Shown here piece by piece: positions 30,507-38,167 of a stretch of DNA of 62,269 nt; the stretch's first letter is position 1; the number at the start of each line of letters is the position of its first letter. The translations under genes were made by a program, and so were the position numbers. Under the pieces are notes generated by a model that was not told the origin of the DNA, did no database searches, and saw only the letters and a list, made by a program, of their open reading frames with translations. This DNA comes from an uncultured Oscillibacter sp. (GTDB lineage: Bacteria; Bacillota; Clostridia; Oscillospirales; Oscillospiraceae), in NCBI GenBank assembly GCA_934574045.1, contig CAKTMK010000011.1:1-62269 (forward strand), given 5' to 3'.

Positions 30507-31709
30507 TCAGAGTATGGCCGGCCCCTCTCTCCACTCCCGTCCGCCGGCGGGCGGCTCCGGGAGAAGCAGGCCGTACAGGTCCGTGCAGCGGGTCTCCAGC
30601 TCAAAGACCCGGCGGCAGTCCGCGTCCAGCGCCCGCACATGGGCGGGTTTGGTCACCACCGGCAGCGAAGCGGTGCGCTTCATCTCCCGCAGCAGCACCC
30701 GGCCCCGTCCGTTCATCGCCAGCACCCGCAGATACGGCGGCCGCTCCGGCCGGTCCCCGGCCCGCAGGCCCAGAAAGGCCCACAGCGCCAGACGGCGCAG
30801 CCGCGCGTGAGGATAGCGCTTCGTCTTTGCCAGCGCGTAAAACTCCTCCAGCGACCGGGCCGCGCGGCCCGCCCGCTCCAGCCGGGCGGGAAGGCCCTCC
30901 GCCGCTCCGCTGTCCGGAAGCTGCGCCCAGTCCGCCGCGGTCATGGTCCGCAGCCGGGCCAGCACCGCCCGCTCCGCCCCGGACTGAGGCGGCAGGCACA
31001 GTCCCGCGCCGCGCAGCAGCCCGGCCTCGCCGGGGATAAGATACGGCTCCGCCGCCGCCCACTCCCCGTTGGAGAGCCAGCGGCGCACCTGCGTGGCGGA
31101 GACGAACCGCGCCCGCTCGCCGCCACAGTCGTGATAGCCCGCGCCCTCCCGCCGGACGGCGAGGGGCCGGATAGGCGCTTCCAGCCGCCGCAGCGCCCGG
31201 AGATATTCCACGCCCAGATTGTCGTTTGGCCGGGTCAGCACCGCCGCCCCCTCCCGGCCCAGAAGGCCCTCCGCCACGGCCTGACGGCAGGCCGCGAAGG
31301 ACATCCCCTCGTCCAGAAAGCGCCGCAGGCCCGCCCGGTACTCGTCGGAGTCCAGACATTCCGCCGCCGCCGCCAGCGCCGCCGCGTCGCCGCACTCGCT
31401 GCCGAAGGACAGGTCCGTGACCAAGCCGGACGCCGCCAGCAGGCTCACGCCGCCCCACGCGAACGTCTCCGCCGAGGAGACGGCCCACAGCGCGGGCAGC
31501 TCCACCACCAGATCCGCCCCGCCCAGCACCGCGATGCGCGCCCGGATCCACTTGTCCGCGGCGGCGGCCGCGCCGCTCTGCACCCAGCAGCCGCTCATGC
31601 AGCAGACCACCGCGCACTCCGGCCCCAGCAGCCGCCGCGTCTGCGAGATCTGGTGCGCGTGGCCGGAGTGGAACGGATTATACTCTGCTATGATACCAGC
31701 CGCGCGCAC
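30507..31709 (-). CDS. tmcAL: tRNA(Met) cytidine acetate ligase TmcAL
   Basis: TmcAL attaches acetate, via acetyl-AMP, to the wobble cytidine of elongator tRNA-Met to give ac4C34. The 400-residue protein has the nucleotidyltransferase start AAGIIAEYNPFHSGH (HxGH motif), SGCWVQSGAAA, DLVVELPALWAVSSAETFAWGGV and RPNDNLGVEYLRAL, all characteristic. I chose GTG at 31709 over GTG at 31718: GAGG is 8 bases before the former but touches the latter, and 31709 gives the usual family start Met-x-x-x-Gly-Ile-Ile. It diverges from ackA. Confidence 0.9.
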   Translation of the reverse strand: MRAAGIIAEYNPFHSGHAHQISQTRRLLGPECAVVCCMSGCWVQSGAAAAADKWIRARIAVLGGADLVVELPALWAVSSAETFAWGGVSLLAASGLVTDLSFGSECGDAAALAAAAECLDSDEYRAGLRRFLDEGMSFAACRQAVAEGLLGREGAAVLTRPNDNLGVEYLRALRRLEAPIRPLAVRREGAGYHDCGGERARFVSATQVRRWLSNGEWAAAEPYLIPGEAGLLRGAGLCLPPQSGAERAVLARLRTMTAADWAQLPDSGAAEGLPARLERAGRAARSLEEFYALAKTKRYPHARLRRLALWAFLGLRAGDRPERPPYLRVLAMNGRGRVLLREMKRTASLPVVTKPAHVRALDADCRRVFELETRCTDLYGLLLPEPPAGGREWREGPAIL

Positions 31710-31762
31710 AAAATTCACCTCGTTTTAATTACAGAAAAATGACAATTCGGTTAAATTGGCTG

Positions 31763-31790
31763 TTGTATCCTGAGAAATCTTTGCTATAAT
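31763..31790 (+). promoter_or_regulatory. ackA promoter
   Basis: TTGTAT (31763-31768), 16-bp spacer, TATAAT (31785-31790). It is followed by a leader of about 85 bases. Confidence 0.7.
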
Positions 31791-31800
31791 ATCCATAGCG

Positions 31801-31820
31801 CGTCCTTTCGGGAAAGGACG
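31801..31820 (+). other. leader hairpin upstream of ackA
   Basis: CGTCCTTTC-GG-GAAAGGACG, nine perfect pairs, at the expected 5' end of the ackA transcript. The bases after it are GATCTATTTTACATT, not a clean T-run. It may protect the 5' end or act as a weak attenuator. Confidence 0.5.
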
Positions 31821-31880
31821 GATCTATTTTACATTATTTTAGGGCCGCCCGCAAGGGCCCCGCAGAAAGAGGAGTTTACC

Positions 31881-33080
31881 ATGAATGTTCTCGTCATCAA
31901 TGCCGGAAGTTCTTCCCTGAAATATCAGCTGATGGACCCGGATACCGGCGTCGTGCTGGCCAAGGGCCTGTGCGAGCGCATCGGGATCGACGGCAAGTTC
32001 ACCTATAAGCCTCAGGTGGAGGGCAAGGAGACGCTCAAGGCCGTGGACGTGGCCATGCCCACCCATTCCGAAGCCATCCAGACCGTTCTGGACGCGCTGG
32101 TGGACGCCAAAAACGGCGTGATCGGCTCCATGAAGGAGATCGACGCCGTGGGTCACCGCGTGGTGCACGGCGGCGAGGCCTTCAACCAGTCCGTCCGCAT
32201 CGACGAGAACGTGATGAAGGCCATTGAGGACTGCATCCCTCTGGCCCCCCTGCACAACCCCGCCAACATCACCGGCATCCGCGCCTGCGAGAAGGTGATG
32301 CCCGGCGTGCCGATGGTCGCCGTGTTCGACACCGCGTTCCATCAGACTATGCCCGCCAAGGCGTTCACCTATGCGCTGCCCTATGAGTACTACAAGAACG
32401 ACAAGGTCCGGCGTTACGGCTTCCACGGCACCAGCCACAAGTATGTCACCGGCCGCGCCGCCGCCATGCTGGGCAAGCCCGCCGAGGAGCTGAAGATCAT
32501 CACCTGCCATCTGGGCAACGGCTCCTCCGTCACCGCCGTGGACGGCGGCAAGAGCGTGGACACCTCCATGGGCTTCACCCCGCTGGCCGGCCTGCCCATG
32601 GGCACCCGCTCCGGCGATCTGGATGCCGGTATCCTTCAGTATCTGATGAACAAGCACGGGCTGAACATCGACGAGATGCTCAACATCCTCAACAAGAAGT
32701 CCGGCGTGCAGGGCGTTTCCGGCGTCAGCTCCGACTTCCGCGATCTGGAAGAGGCCGCCAAGGCCGGCAACGAGCAGGCCGCGCTGGCTGTGGATATGTT
32801 CAACTACGGCGTGAAGAAGCTCATCGGCGCGTATGCCGCCGCCATGGGCGGCGTGGACGCCATCGTGTTCACCGCCGGCGTGGGCGAGAACTCCGTGAGC
32901 CAGCGGCTGGACATCGCCTCCGGTCTGGAGTTCATGGGCGTGAAGATGGACGCCGAGGCCAACAACTGCCGCGGCAAGGAGGCCGTCATCTCCGCCGCCG
33001 ACTCCAAGGTGAAGGTCCTGCTGATCCCCACCGACGAGGAGCTGATGATCGCCCGCGACACTGCGGCTCTGTGCCGTTGA
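31881..33080 (+). CDS. ackA: acetate kinase AckA
   Basis: AckA converts acetyl phosphate and ADP to acetate and ATP, the energy-yielding step of acetate fermentation. The 399-residue protein is full length: VLVINAGSSSLKYQL at the start, HRVVHGGE, DTAFHQTMP, RRYGFHGTSHKYV (catalytic His and Arg region), CHLGNGSSVTAVDGGKSVDTSMGFTPLAG, TRSGDLD and FTAGVGENS. AGAGGAG lies 7 bases before the ATG. The usual partner pta is not next to it here. A strong promoter and a strong terminator frame it as a single gene. Confidence 0.97.
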   Translation: MNVLVINAGSSSLKYQLMDPDTGVVLAKGLCERIGIDGKFTYKPQVEGKETLKAVDVAMPTHSEAIQTVLDALVDAKNGVIGSMKEIDAVGHRVVHGGEAFNQSVRIDENVMKAIEDCIPLAPLHNPANITGIRACEKVMPGVPMVAVFDTAFHQTMPAKAFTYALPYEYYKNDKVRRYGFHGTSHKYVTGRAAAMLGKPAEELKIITCHLGNGSSVTAVDGGKSVDTSMGFTPLAGLPMGTRSGDLDAGILQYLMNKHGLNIDEMLNILNKKSGVQGVSGVSSDFRDLEEAAKAGNEQAALAVDMFNYGVKKLIGAYAAAMGGVDAIVFTAGVGENSVSQRLDIASGLEFMGVKMDAEANNCRGKEAVISAADSKVKVLLIPTDEELMIARDTAALCR

Positions 33081-33103
33081 CCGGCCGTCCGCAAGCTGTC
33101 TGA

Positions 33104-33140
33104 AAGGCCCGGAGGACGCTGCCGTCCTCCGGGCCTTTTT
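33104..33140 (+). terminator. ackA terminator
   Basis: AAGGCCCGGAGGAC / GTCCTCCGGGCCTT with a GCTGCC loop, followed by T residues to 33140. Confidence 0.9.
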
Positions 33141-33197
33141 CCCGCCATACCGCGGGCGCGGCCGCTGCGGCCCGCGCCCGGAAAGAGAGGAAGCACC

Positions 33198-33881
33198 ATG
33201 AAAGTCGCCATTCAGTTCGCCATGCCCGCCGAGCTGCACGCGCTCCCCGGCGCAAGGGAGCTTGCCCCCTTTGAGACTGTGGCCGGCATCCCGTTTTTTG
33301 AGCCTGCGCCGGGCATTCTCGCCTGCGCGGGCGGCGTCGGCAAGGTCAACGCCGCCATCGCCGCCGCGATCCTGTGCCGCCGGTTCGGCGCGGACCTGAT
33401 CCTCAACGCCGGCGTGGCCGGCTGCTGCACAGACCTGCCCACCGGGTCGCTGGTGGTGGCGGACACGCTGGTCCAGCACGACGTGGACACCACCGCCGTG
33501 GGCGATCCCATCGGGCTGGTGTCCACCGTGAACGTGACGGAGTTTTCCGCGTGGCAGCCGGATGAATGTCTGGAGCTGCTGCGCCGTCAGGGCGTTTCCG
33601 CCGTGAAGGGCCGCGTGGCCACCGGGGACTGGTTCGCCATCAAGGGCCAGCGGGCCAGCTGGATCGCAGACACGTTCCATCCCCTGCTGGTGGAGATGGA
33701 GGCCTGCGCCGCGGCCCAGACCTGCCTGCGCTGCGGCGTCCGGTTCGCCGCGCTCAAGTCCGTGTCCGACCACCTGTTTTCCGACCGTCAGGCGGAGGAA
33801 TACTTCGACTTCGGCGCGGCGCTGGAAAAGCTGGGGCGGGTCGTCCTGCCCTTTGCGCAGGCGCTCTCCGCGCTGGATTGA
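33198..33881 (+). CDS. 5'-methylthioadenosine/S-adenosylhomocysteine nucleosidase-type protein
   Basis: This enzyme type removes adenine from MTA and SAH, by-products of SAM use. The 227-residue protein has the PNP/UDP fold with CAGGVGKVNAAIAAA, LILNAGVAGCCTDLPTGSLVVAD, the catalytic VEMEACAAAQTCLRCG (Glu-Met-Glu) and KSVSDH (catalytic Asp near residue 195). These fit MtnN, though identity to MtnN proper is moderate and another nucleoside hydrolase role is possible. GAGAGGAAG precedes the ATG. A short GC hairpin at about 33153-33179 lies in front of it. Confidence 0.82.
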   Translation: MKVAIQFAMPAELHALPGARELAPFETVAGIPFFEPAPGILACAGGVGKVNAAIAAAILCRRFGADLILNAGVAGCCTDLPTGSLVVADTLVQHDVDTTAVGDPIGLVSTVNVTEFSAWQPDECLELLRRQGVSAVKGRVATGDWFAIKGQRASWIADTFHPLLVEMEACAAAQTCLRCGVRFAALKSVSDHLFSDRQAEEYFDFGAALEKLGRVVLPFAQALSALD

Positions 33882-33892
33882 CCCGTTTTTCT

Positions 33893-33912
33893 CCCCGTCG
33901 GGGCGCTTTTTT
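33893..33912 (+). terminator. terminator after the nucleosidase gene
   Basis: CCCCG-TC-GGGG followed by CGC and TTTTTT. The stem is short but the T-run is clean. Confidence 0.65.
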
Positions 33913-33944
33913 GAAAAATTGTGAGGAAAAGCGGGCTTTCCCGC

Positions 33945-33973
33945 TTGACAACGGCGGTTTTGCCCGGTATACT
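33945..33973 (+). promoter_or_regulatory. promoter of the rplU-prp-rpmA unit
   Basis: A consensus TTGACA (33945-33950), 17-bp spacer and TATACT (33968-33973). The leader to rplU is about 78 bases, long enough for the structured L21 leader known in Firmicutes, but I did not resolve its fold. Confidence 0.88.
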
Positions 33974-34057
33974 AAATGAGCCGCTTTGAATGGGCATAAG
34001 TGCGCCCTTTCGCGCCGCCCCCGACAGCGAGCCCGTATTGAAGGAGTTGAAACACAA

Positions 34058-34369
34058 ATGCACGCAATCATTGAGACCGGCGGAAAGCAGTACAAGGTCG
34101 CCGAGGGCGACGTGGTCTTCATCGAGAAGCTGGACAACGAGGCCGGCGACACCGTGAAGTTCGATCAGGTGCTGGCTATCCTGGACGGCGACAAGGCCAC
34201 CTTCGGCACCCCCGTTGTGGAGGGCGCTTCCGTGGAGGCCAAGATCGTCAAGAACGGCAAGGGCAAGAAGGTCCGCATCTTCAAGTACAACGCGAAGAAG
34301 GGCTATCGCCGCCGTCAGGGCCATCGTCAGCCCTACACCAAGGTCGAGATCGGCAAGATCTCCGTCTGA
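34058..34369 (+). CDS. rplU: 50S ribosomal protein L21
   Basis: A 103-residue L21, full length, with IETGGKQYKVAEGDVVFIEKL at the start and KKGYRRRQGHRQPYTKVEIGKI at the end, the 23S rRNA-binding region. AAGGAG at 34041-34046 sets the ATG at 34058. It opens the usual Firmicute order L21, Prp, L27 and leaves two bases before prp. Confidence 0.97.
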   Translation: MHAIIETGGKQYKVAEGDVVFIEKLDNEAGDTVKFDQVLAILDGDKATFGTPVVEGASVEAKIVKNGKGKKVRIFKYNAKKGYRRRQGHRQPYTKVEIGKISV

Positions 34370-34371
34370 GC

Positions 34372-34701
34372 ATGACGACCGTTACGTTCCATATGGAGGG
34401 TGAGCGGATCTGCGGATTCGACGCCCGGGGACACAGCGGGTATGCCGAGGCCGGGTCTGACGTGGTGTGCGCCGCCGTCACCAGTGCGGTGCGTCTGGTG
34501 GACGCCACGGTGAACGACGTTCTGGGCCTTGCGGCCTCTGTGAAGGTGGACGAGGAGGAAGCGCTCATCAGCTTTCGTCTCCCCGGCGGGCTTTCCGCCG
34601 CGGCGGAGGACTGCTGCCAGCCGCTTCTGACGGGCCTGATGGTCTATCTAGCCCAGCTCCACGACGAGTATCCCGCCCATATCGAGGTTCTGGAGGGCTG
34701 A
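34372..34701 (+). CDS. prp: ribosomal-processing cysteine protease Prp
   Basis: Prp removes the short N-terminal leader of L27 in Firmicutes. The 109-residue protein has the catalytic His in ARGHSGYAEAGSDVVCAAVTSAV and the catalytic Cys in DVVCAAV, as in staphylococcal Prp, then a conserved C-terminal GLMVYLAQLHDEYP. It sits directly between rplU and rpmA, and L27 here carries the matching cleavage sequence, which supports the assignment. Confidence 0.93.
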   Translation: MTTVTFHMEGERICGFDARGHSGYAEAGSDVVCAAVTSAVRLVDATVNDVLGLAASVKVDEEEALISFRLPGGLSAAAEDCCQPLLTGLMVYLAQLHDEYPAHIEVLEG

Positions 34702-34745
34702 TCCCCTCCCCATCTTAAAATTCCGAAAGAAAGGATGGTTCCATT

Positions 34746-35027
34746 ATGCTGAACATTGGTTTGCAGTTTTTCGCCCACAAAAAGGGCGGCGGCTCCACGA
34801 AGAACGGCCGTGATTCCAACGCCAAGCGTCTGGGCGTGAAGCGCGCGGACGGTCAGGCGGTTCTGGCCGGCAACATTCTGGTCCGCCAGCGCGGCACCCA
34901 CATTCATCCCGGTGTGAACGTGGGCAAGGGCAGCGACGACACGCTGTTCGCCACCGCCAACGGCGTGGTTCGCTTCGAGCATCTCGGCAAGGACCGCAAG
35001 CAGGTCTCTGTGTACGAGGCGCAGTAA
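34746..35027 (+). CDS. rpmA: 50S ribosomal protein L27 with cleavable leader
   Basis: A 93-residue L27. It starts MLNIGLQFFAHKKGGGSTKNGRDS: the leader MLNIGLQFF precedes AHKKG, and Prp cuts after the two phenylalanines so that Ala-His-Lys reaches the peptidyl-transferase centre. The remainder (LVRQRGTHIHPGVNVGKGSDDTLFA) is standard. AGAAAGGA lies about 9 bases upstream of the ATG. Confidence 0.97.
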   Translation: MLNIGLQFFAHKKGGGSTKNGRDSNAKRLGVKRADGQAVLAGNILVRQRGTHIHPGVNVGKGSDDTLFATANGVVRFEHLGKDRKQVSVYEAQ

Positions 35028-35038
35028 CCGAACACAGT

Positions 35039-35077
35039 AAAAGGACCTCGAACGGCTTGCGTTCGAGGTCCTTTTTC
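35039..35077 (+). terminator. rpmA terminator
   Basis: AAAGGACCTCGAACG / CGTTCGAGGTCCTTT with a short GCTTG loop, followed by TTCC. Confidence 0.88.
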
Positions 35078-35177
35078 CAAAACCGGACATACTACAAAAA
35101 CGGGGCTGATCTGCTCCCGGCTGCTGGACGCGCGCCAGCCGCGGGGAGCATACCAGCCGCGGGAAAGCGAGGCTGAC

Positions 35178-36461
35178 ATGGCAAATTCTTTCATCGACAA
35201 GGCGCGCATCACCGTCAAGGCCGGAAACGGCGGAAACGGCGTGATCTCCTTCCACCGGGAGAAGTATGTGGCCGCTGGCGGACCGGACGGCGGCGACGGC
35301 GGCCGGGGCGGCTCCGTCATCCTTCAGGTGGACGACAACCTCTCCACCCTGATGGACTTCCGCTACAAGCGCAAATACGCCGCGCCCAGCGGCATGGACG
35401 GGCAGGGCGCCCGCAAGTCCGGCCGGGATGGGCAGGACCTCGTCATCAAGGTCCCCCGGGGCACGCTGGTCCGGGACGCGGAGAGCGGCGAGATCATGCA
35501 GGATATGTCCGGCGGAGAGCCGTTCGTCCTCTGCCGGGGCGGCCGGGGCGGCTGGGGCAACGCCCACTTCGCCACCCCCACCCGTCAGGTCCCCCGTTTT
35601 GCCAAGGGCGGCCTGCCCGGAGAGAGCCACGACGTGGTGCTGGAGCTGAAGCTGCTGGCGGACGTGGGACTGGTGGGCTTCCCCAACGTGGGCAAGTCCA
35701 CGCTTCTCAGCGTGGTCACCCGCGCCCAGCCCAAGATCGCAAACTACCACTTCACCACCCTCTCCCCCAATCTGGGCGTGGTATACGCCGGAGAGGGCCG
35801 CTCTTTCGTGCTGGCGGACATTCCCGGCATCATTGAGGGTGCCAGCGAGGGCGCGGGCCTTGGCCACGACTTCCTGCGCCACATTGACCGCTGCCGCCTG
35901 CTGATCCACGTGGTGGACGTGTCCGGCAGCGAGGGGCGGGACCCTGTGGAGGATCTGGACACCATCAACGCCGAGCTGAGCCGGTACAATGCGGATCTTG
36001 AAAAGCGGCCCCAGATCATCGCCGCCAACAAATCCGACATTCTGGACGACCCGGAAAAGCTGGAGCGCCTGCGCCGCCGGGCGGCGGAGCTGGGCTGCCC
36101 CCTGTTCCCCATCTCCGCCGCGGCCCATCAGGGCGTGGACCAGCTGATGAACAAGGTCAGCGAGATGCTCTCCATCCTGCCGCCCATCGCGGTGTACGAG
36201 CCGGAGTACGTCCCCAAGCCGCCGGTCATCGACTATTCTCAGCCGCTGGACGTGCAGCGGCTGGACGACGGCACGTGGGTCGTGGACGGCCCGTGGCTCC
36301 AGCGGCTGATGAGCAGCGTGAACCTGAACGACTACGAGAGCCGGATGTACTTCGACAAGACCCTGCGGGAGTCCGGCCTTTACCAGCGGCTGGAGGAAAT
36401 GGGGATTCAGGACGGCGACACCGTCTCCCTCTACGACTTCGAGTTTGAATATCAGCGCTGA
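35178..36461 (+). CDS. obgE: Obg-family GTPase (ribosome assembly)
   Basis: Obg is an essential GTPase that assists 50S assembly and links growth to stress or sporulation. The 427-residue protein has the glycine-rich Obg domain (KAGNGGNGVISFHREKYVAAGGPDGGDGGRGGSV), the G domain with G1 GFPNVGKST near residue 168, G3 DIPGI, G4 NKSD, and the C-terminal OCT domain ending RLEEMGIQDGDTVSLYDFEFEYQ. AAGCGAGG precedes the ATG. It follows rpmA after a terminator, so it has its own or read-through transcription. Confidence 0.95.
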   Translation: MANSFIDKARITVKAGNGGNGVISFHREKYVAAGGPDGGDGGRGGSVILQVDDNLSTLMDFRYKRKYAAPSGMDGQGARKSGRDGQDLVIKVPRGTLVRDAESGEIMQDMSGGEPFVLCRGGRGGWGNAHFATPTRQVPRFAKGGLPGESHDVVLELKLLADVGLVGFPNVGKSTLLSVVTRAQPKIANYHFTTLSPNLGVVYAGEGRSFVLADIPGIIEGASEGAGLGHDFLRHIDRCRLLIHVVDVSGSEGRDPVEDLDTINAELSRYNADLEKRPQIIAANKSDILDDPEKLERLRRRAAELGCPLFPISAAAHQGVDQLMNKVSEMLSILPPIAVYEPEYVPKPPVIDYSQPLDVQRLDDGTWVVDGPWLQRLMSSVNLNDYESRMYFDKTLRESGLYQRLEEMGIQDGDTVSLYDFEFEYQR

Positions 36462-36463
36462 TG

Positions 36464-36492
36464 AAAAGCGTCCTCCCCGGAGGGCGCTTTTT
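36464..36492 (+). terminator. obgE terminator
   Basis: AAAGCG-T-CCTCC / GGAGG-G-CGCTTT followed by TTCTCC. Confidence 0.8.
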
Positions 36493-36508
36493 CTCCGGCT
36501 CTCCGGGC

Positions 36509-36537
36509 TTGTTTGCGGCGGAAAGCTGTGGTACAAT
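36509..36537 (+). promoter_or_regulatory. promoter of the zinc-ribbon/endonuclease IV unit
   Basis: TTGTTT (36509-36514), 17-bp spacer, TACAAT (36532-36537). Confidence 0.65.
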
Positions 36538-36590
36538 GGCCGCAGCGGCGCAGCCAACCGCGCCGCCCGGACGGAAAGGAGCGTCAGCAC

Positions 36591-37013
36591 ATGGAGGAAC
36601 CCAAACGCACCCTGAACTGCCTGCGCTGCGGCGCGGAAATGCGCTTTCGCCGCCGCAAGGACTTCACCACCAACGCCGCGTCGCTGCTCTTCTGCGACGA
36701 CGGCCCGCTTCTGGACCTGTACGCCTGCCCCGCCTGCGGAAAGGTGGAGCTTTTTGAAGCGAAGGGCGCTGTCCCACCTCCGGACGACAGATCGGCCCCC
36801 CTCGCCTATGAGACGGCGGAGGACGGCAGCATCGTCTGCCCCCAGTGCGGCAAGCACCACGACCCGCAGGACGACGCCTGCCCGCTGTGCGGCCTGCCCC
36901 GGGAGTATCTGGAGGGCATGACGGAACCGCCCGTTCCCCCGCCGGAGCCGCCGCGGGCGGAAAAGCCCCTGCACTACGTCAAGCGGCGGGGCGACCGGGA
37001 CCCGTGGGACTGA
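36591..37013 (+). CDS. double zinc-ribbon protein
   Basis: The 140-residue protein has one zinc ribbon at the start (LNCLRCGAEMRFR and LYACPACGKVELFE, four cysteines) and another near residue 85 (IVCPQCGKHHDPQDDACPLCGLP). The first part, with the DFTTNAASLLFCDDGPLLDLYACPACG arrangement, is seen in many uncharacterised clostridial proteins. GAAAGGAG precedes the ATG at 36591. It lies 25 bp before endonuclease IV and is probably co-transcribed. No function is known. Confidence 0.75.
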   Translation: MEEPKRTLNCLRCGAEMRFRRRKDFTTNAASLLFCDDGPLLDLYACPACGKVELFEAKGAVPPPDDRSAPLAYETAEDGSIVCPQCGKHHDPQDDACPLCGLPREYLEGMTEPPVPPPEPPRAEKPLHYVKRRGDRDPWD

Positions 37014-37038
37014 ACCAACACATTGGAAAGGAGCCTTC

Positions 37039-37872
37039 ATGCTCAAAATCGGATGTCATCTCTCCTCGGCCAAGGGATTTCTGGCCATGGGAAAAACGGC
37101 GGCGGAGATCGGCGCCAACACCTTTCAGTTTTTTACCCGCAATCCCCGGGGCGGCGCGGCCAAGCCCATCGACGAGGCGGACGCCGCAGCCTACCGCGCG
37201 TTTGCCGCGGAGCACGGCTTCTTCCCCATTCTGGCCCACGCACCCTACACGCTGAACGCCTGCGCCGCGGACCCCAAGCTGCGGGAGTTCGCCAAAAACA
37301 CCATGGCGGACGATCTCGCGCGGCTGGAGCACTTCCCCGGCAGCCTCTATAACTTCCACCCCGGCAGCCACGTCAAGCAGGGCGCGGAGGTCGGCATTGA
37401 GCTGATCGCCCAGACGCTCAACGACGTCCTCCGCCCCGGCCAGACGGCCACGGTCCTTTTGGAAACTATGGCCGGAAAGGGCAGCGAGGTAGGCCGCAGC
37501 TTTGAGGAGCTGCGCGCCATCATCGACCGCGTGGAGCATCCCGAGCTGCTGGGCGTCTGTCTGGACACCTGCCACGTGCACGACGGCGGATATGACATCG
37601 TACACGATCTGGACGGCGTGCTGGACGCGTTCGACCGTGCGCTGGGGCTGTCCCGCCTGCGGGCCATTCACCTGAACGACAGCAAGAACCCCTTCGCCAG
37701 CCACAAGGATCGGCATGAAAAGATCGGTCAGGGCTGCATCGGGCTGGACGCGCTGGCCGCCGTCATCAACCACCCGCGCCTGCGGGACCTGCCCTTCTAT
37801 CTGGAAACGCCCCAGGACGACGTGAGCGGCTACGGCCGCGAGATCGCCCTGCTGAAAGGGCTGTACCATTGA
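37039..37872 (+). CDS. nfo: endonuclease IV-type AP endonuclease
   Basis: Endonuclease IV cuts DNA at abasic sites in base-excision repair with three zinc ions. The 277-residue protein has the TIM-barrel motifs GCHLSSAKGF, GANTFQFFTRNPRG, ILAHAPYTLN, LYNFHPGSHVKQG, LLETMAGKGSEVG, VCLDTCHVHDGGYDI and AIHLNDSKNPFASHKDRHEKIGQG, which hold the metal-binding His, Glu and Asp. AAAGGAG precedes the ATG. The last two codons and the stop fall inside the left arm of a MITE-like element, and removing that element gives a stop right after the leucine of KGL. Confidence 0.93.
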   Translation: MLKIGCHLSSAKGFLAMGKTAAEIGANTFQFFTRNPRGGAAKPIDEADAAAYRAFAAEHGFFPILAHAPYTLNACAADPKLREFAKNTMADDLARLEHFPGSLYNFHPGSHVKQGAEVGIELIAQTLNDVLRPGQTATVLLETMAGKGSEVGRSFEELRAIIDRVEHPELLGVCLDTCHVHDGGYDIVHDLDGVLDAFDRALGLSRLRAIHLNDSKNPFASHKDRHEKIGQGCIGLDALAAVINHPRLRDLPFYLETPQDDVSGYGREIALLKGLYH

Positions 37873-38140
37873 TCGACAAGGGCAAGCACGCCTGACAGCG
37901 TGTCTTTTCGTCGCTTTTTTCCCGTTTTACCATGGCGAACGCCGGTCCGCCCGCATCTGAAAAGCCAAAATTACTCAAAAATACATCGCTGGCAGGTGCA
38001 AGGCAGTTTTGCCGGAGCAGAAATGTGTCCAGACAAGAAAAGGCCCGCAGGGAATACCTTCCGTATTGCTAAGGGACTTGACGCAGTATGGGCGCATTTC
38101 TGCCCGGCAAAACCGTGTCTGCCCTTGTCGATCGATGGTA
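37864..38140. mobile_element. 277-bp MITE-like element with TA target duplication
   Basis: The ends are 27-bp inverted repeats (37864-37890 and 38114-38140) with three mismatches, both containing GATCGACAAGGGCA. A second inner pair, TTTTGCCGG.GCAGAAATG, lies at about 38008-38031 and 38090-38112. No gene is inside. Both ends are flanked by TA. Excising the unit with one TA leaves CTG-TAA, so the target was the stop codon of nfo; now the gene ends TAC-CAT-TGA, two residues longer. TA duplication points to an IS630/mariner-type transposase acting in trans. Confidence 0.7.
37885..37925 (+). terminator. terminator inside the left end of the MITE-like element
   Basis: GCACGC-CTGACA-GCGTGT followed by CTTTTCGTCGCTTTTTT. 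It probably ends the nfo transcript, so the insertion may have brought a new terminator. Confidence 0.55.
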
Positions 38141-38167
38141 TAAATCTGAATGAAACGAGGCCCCCTC

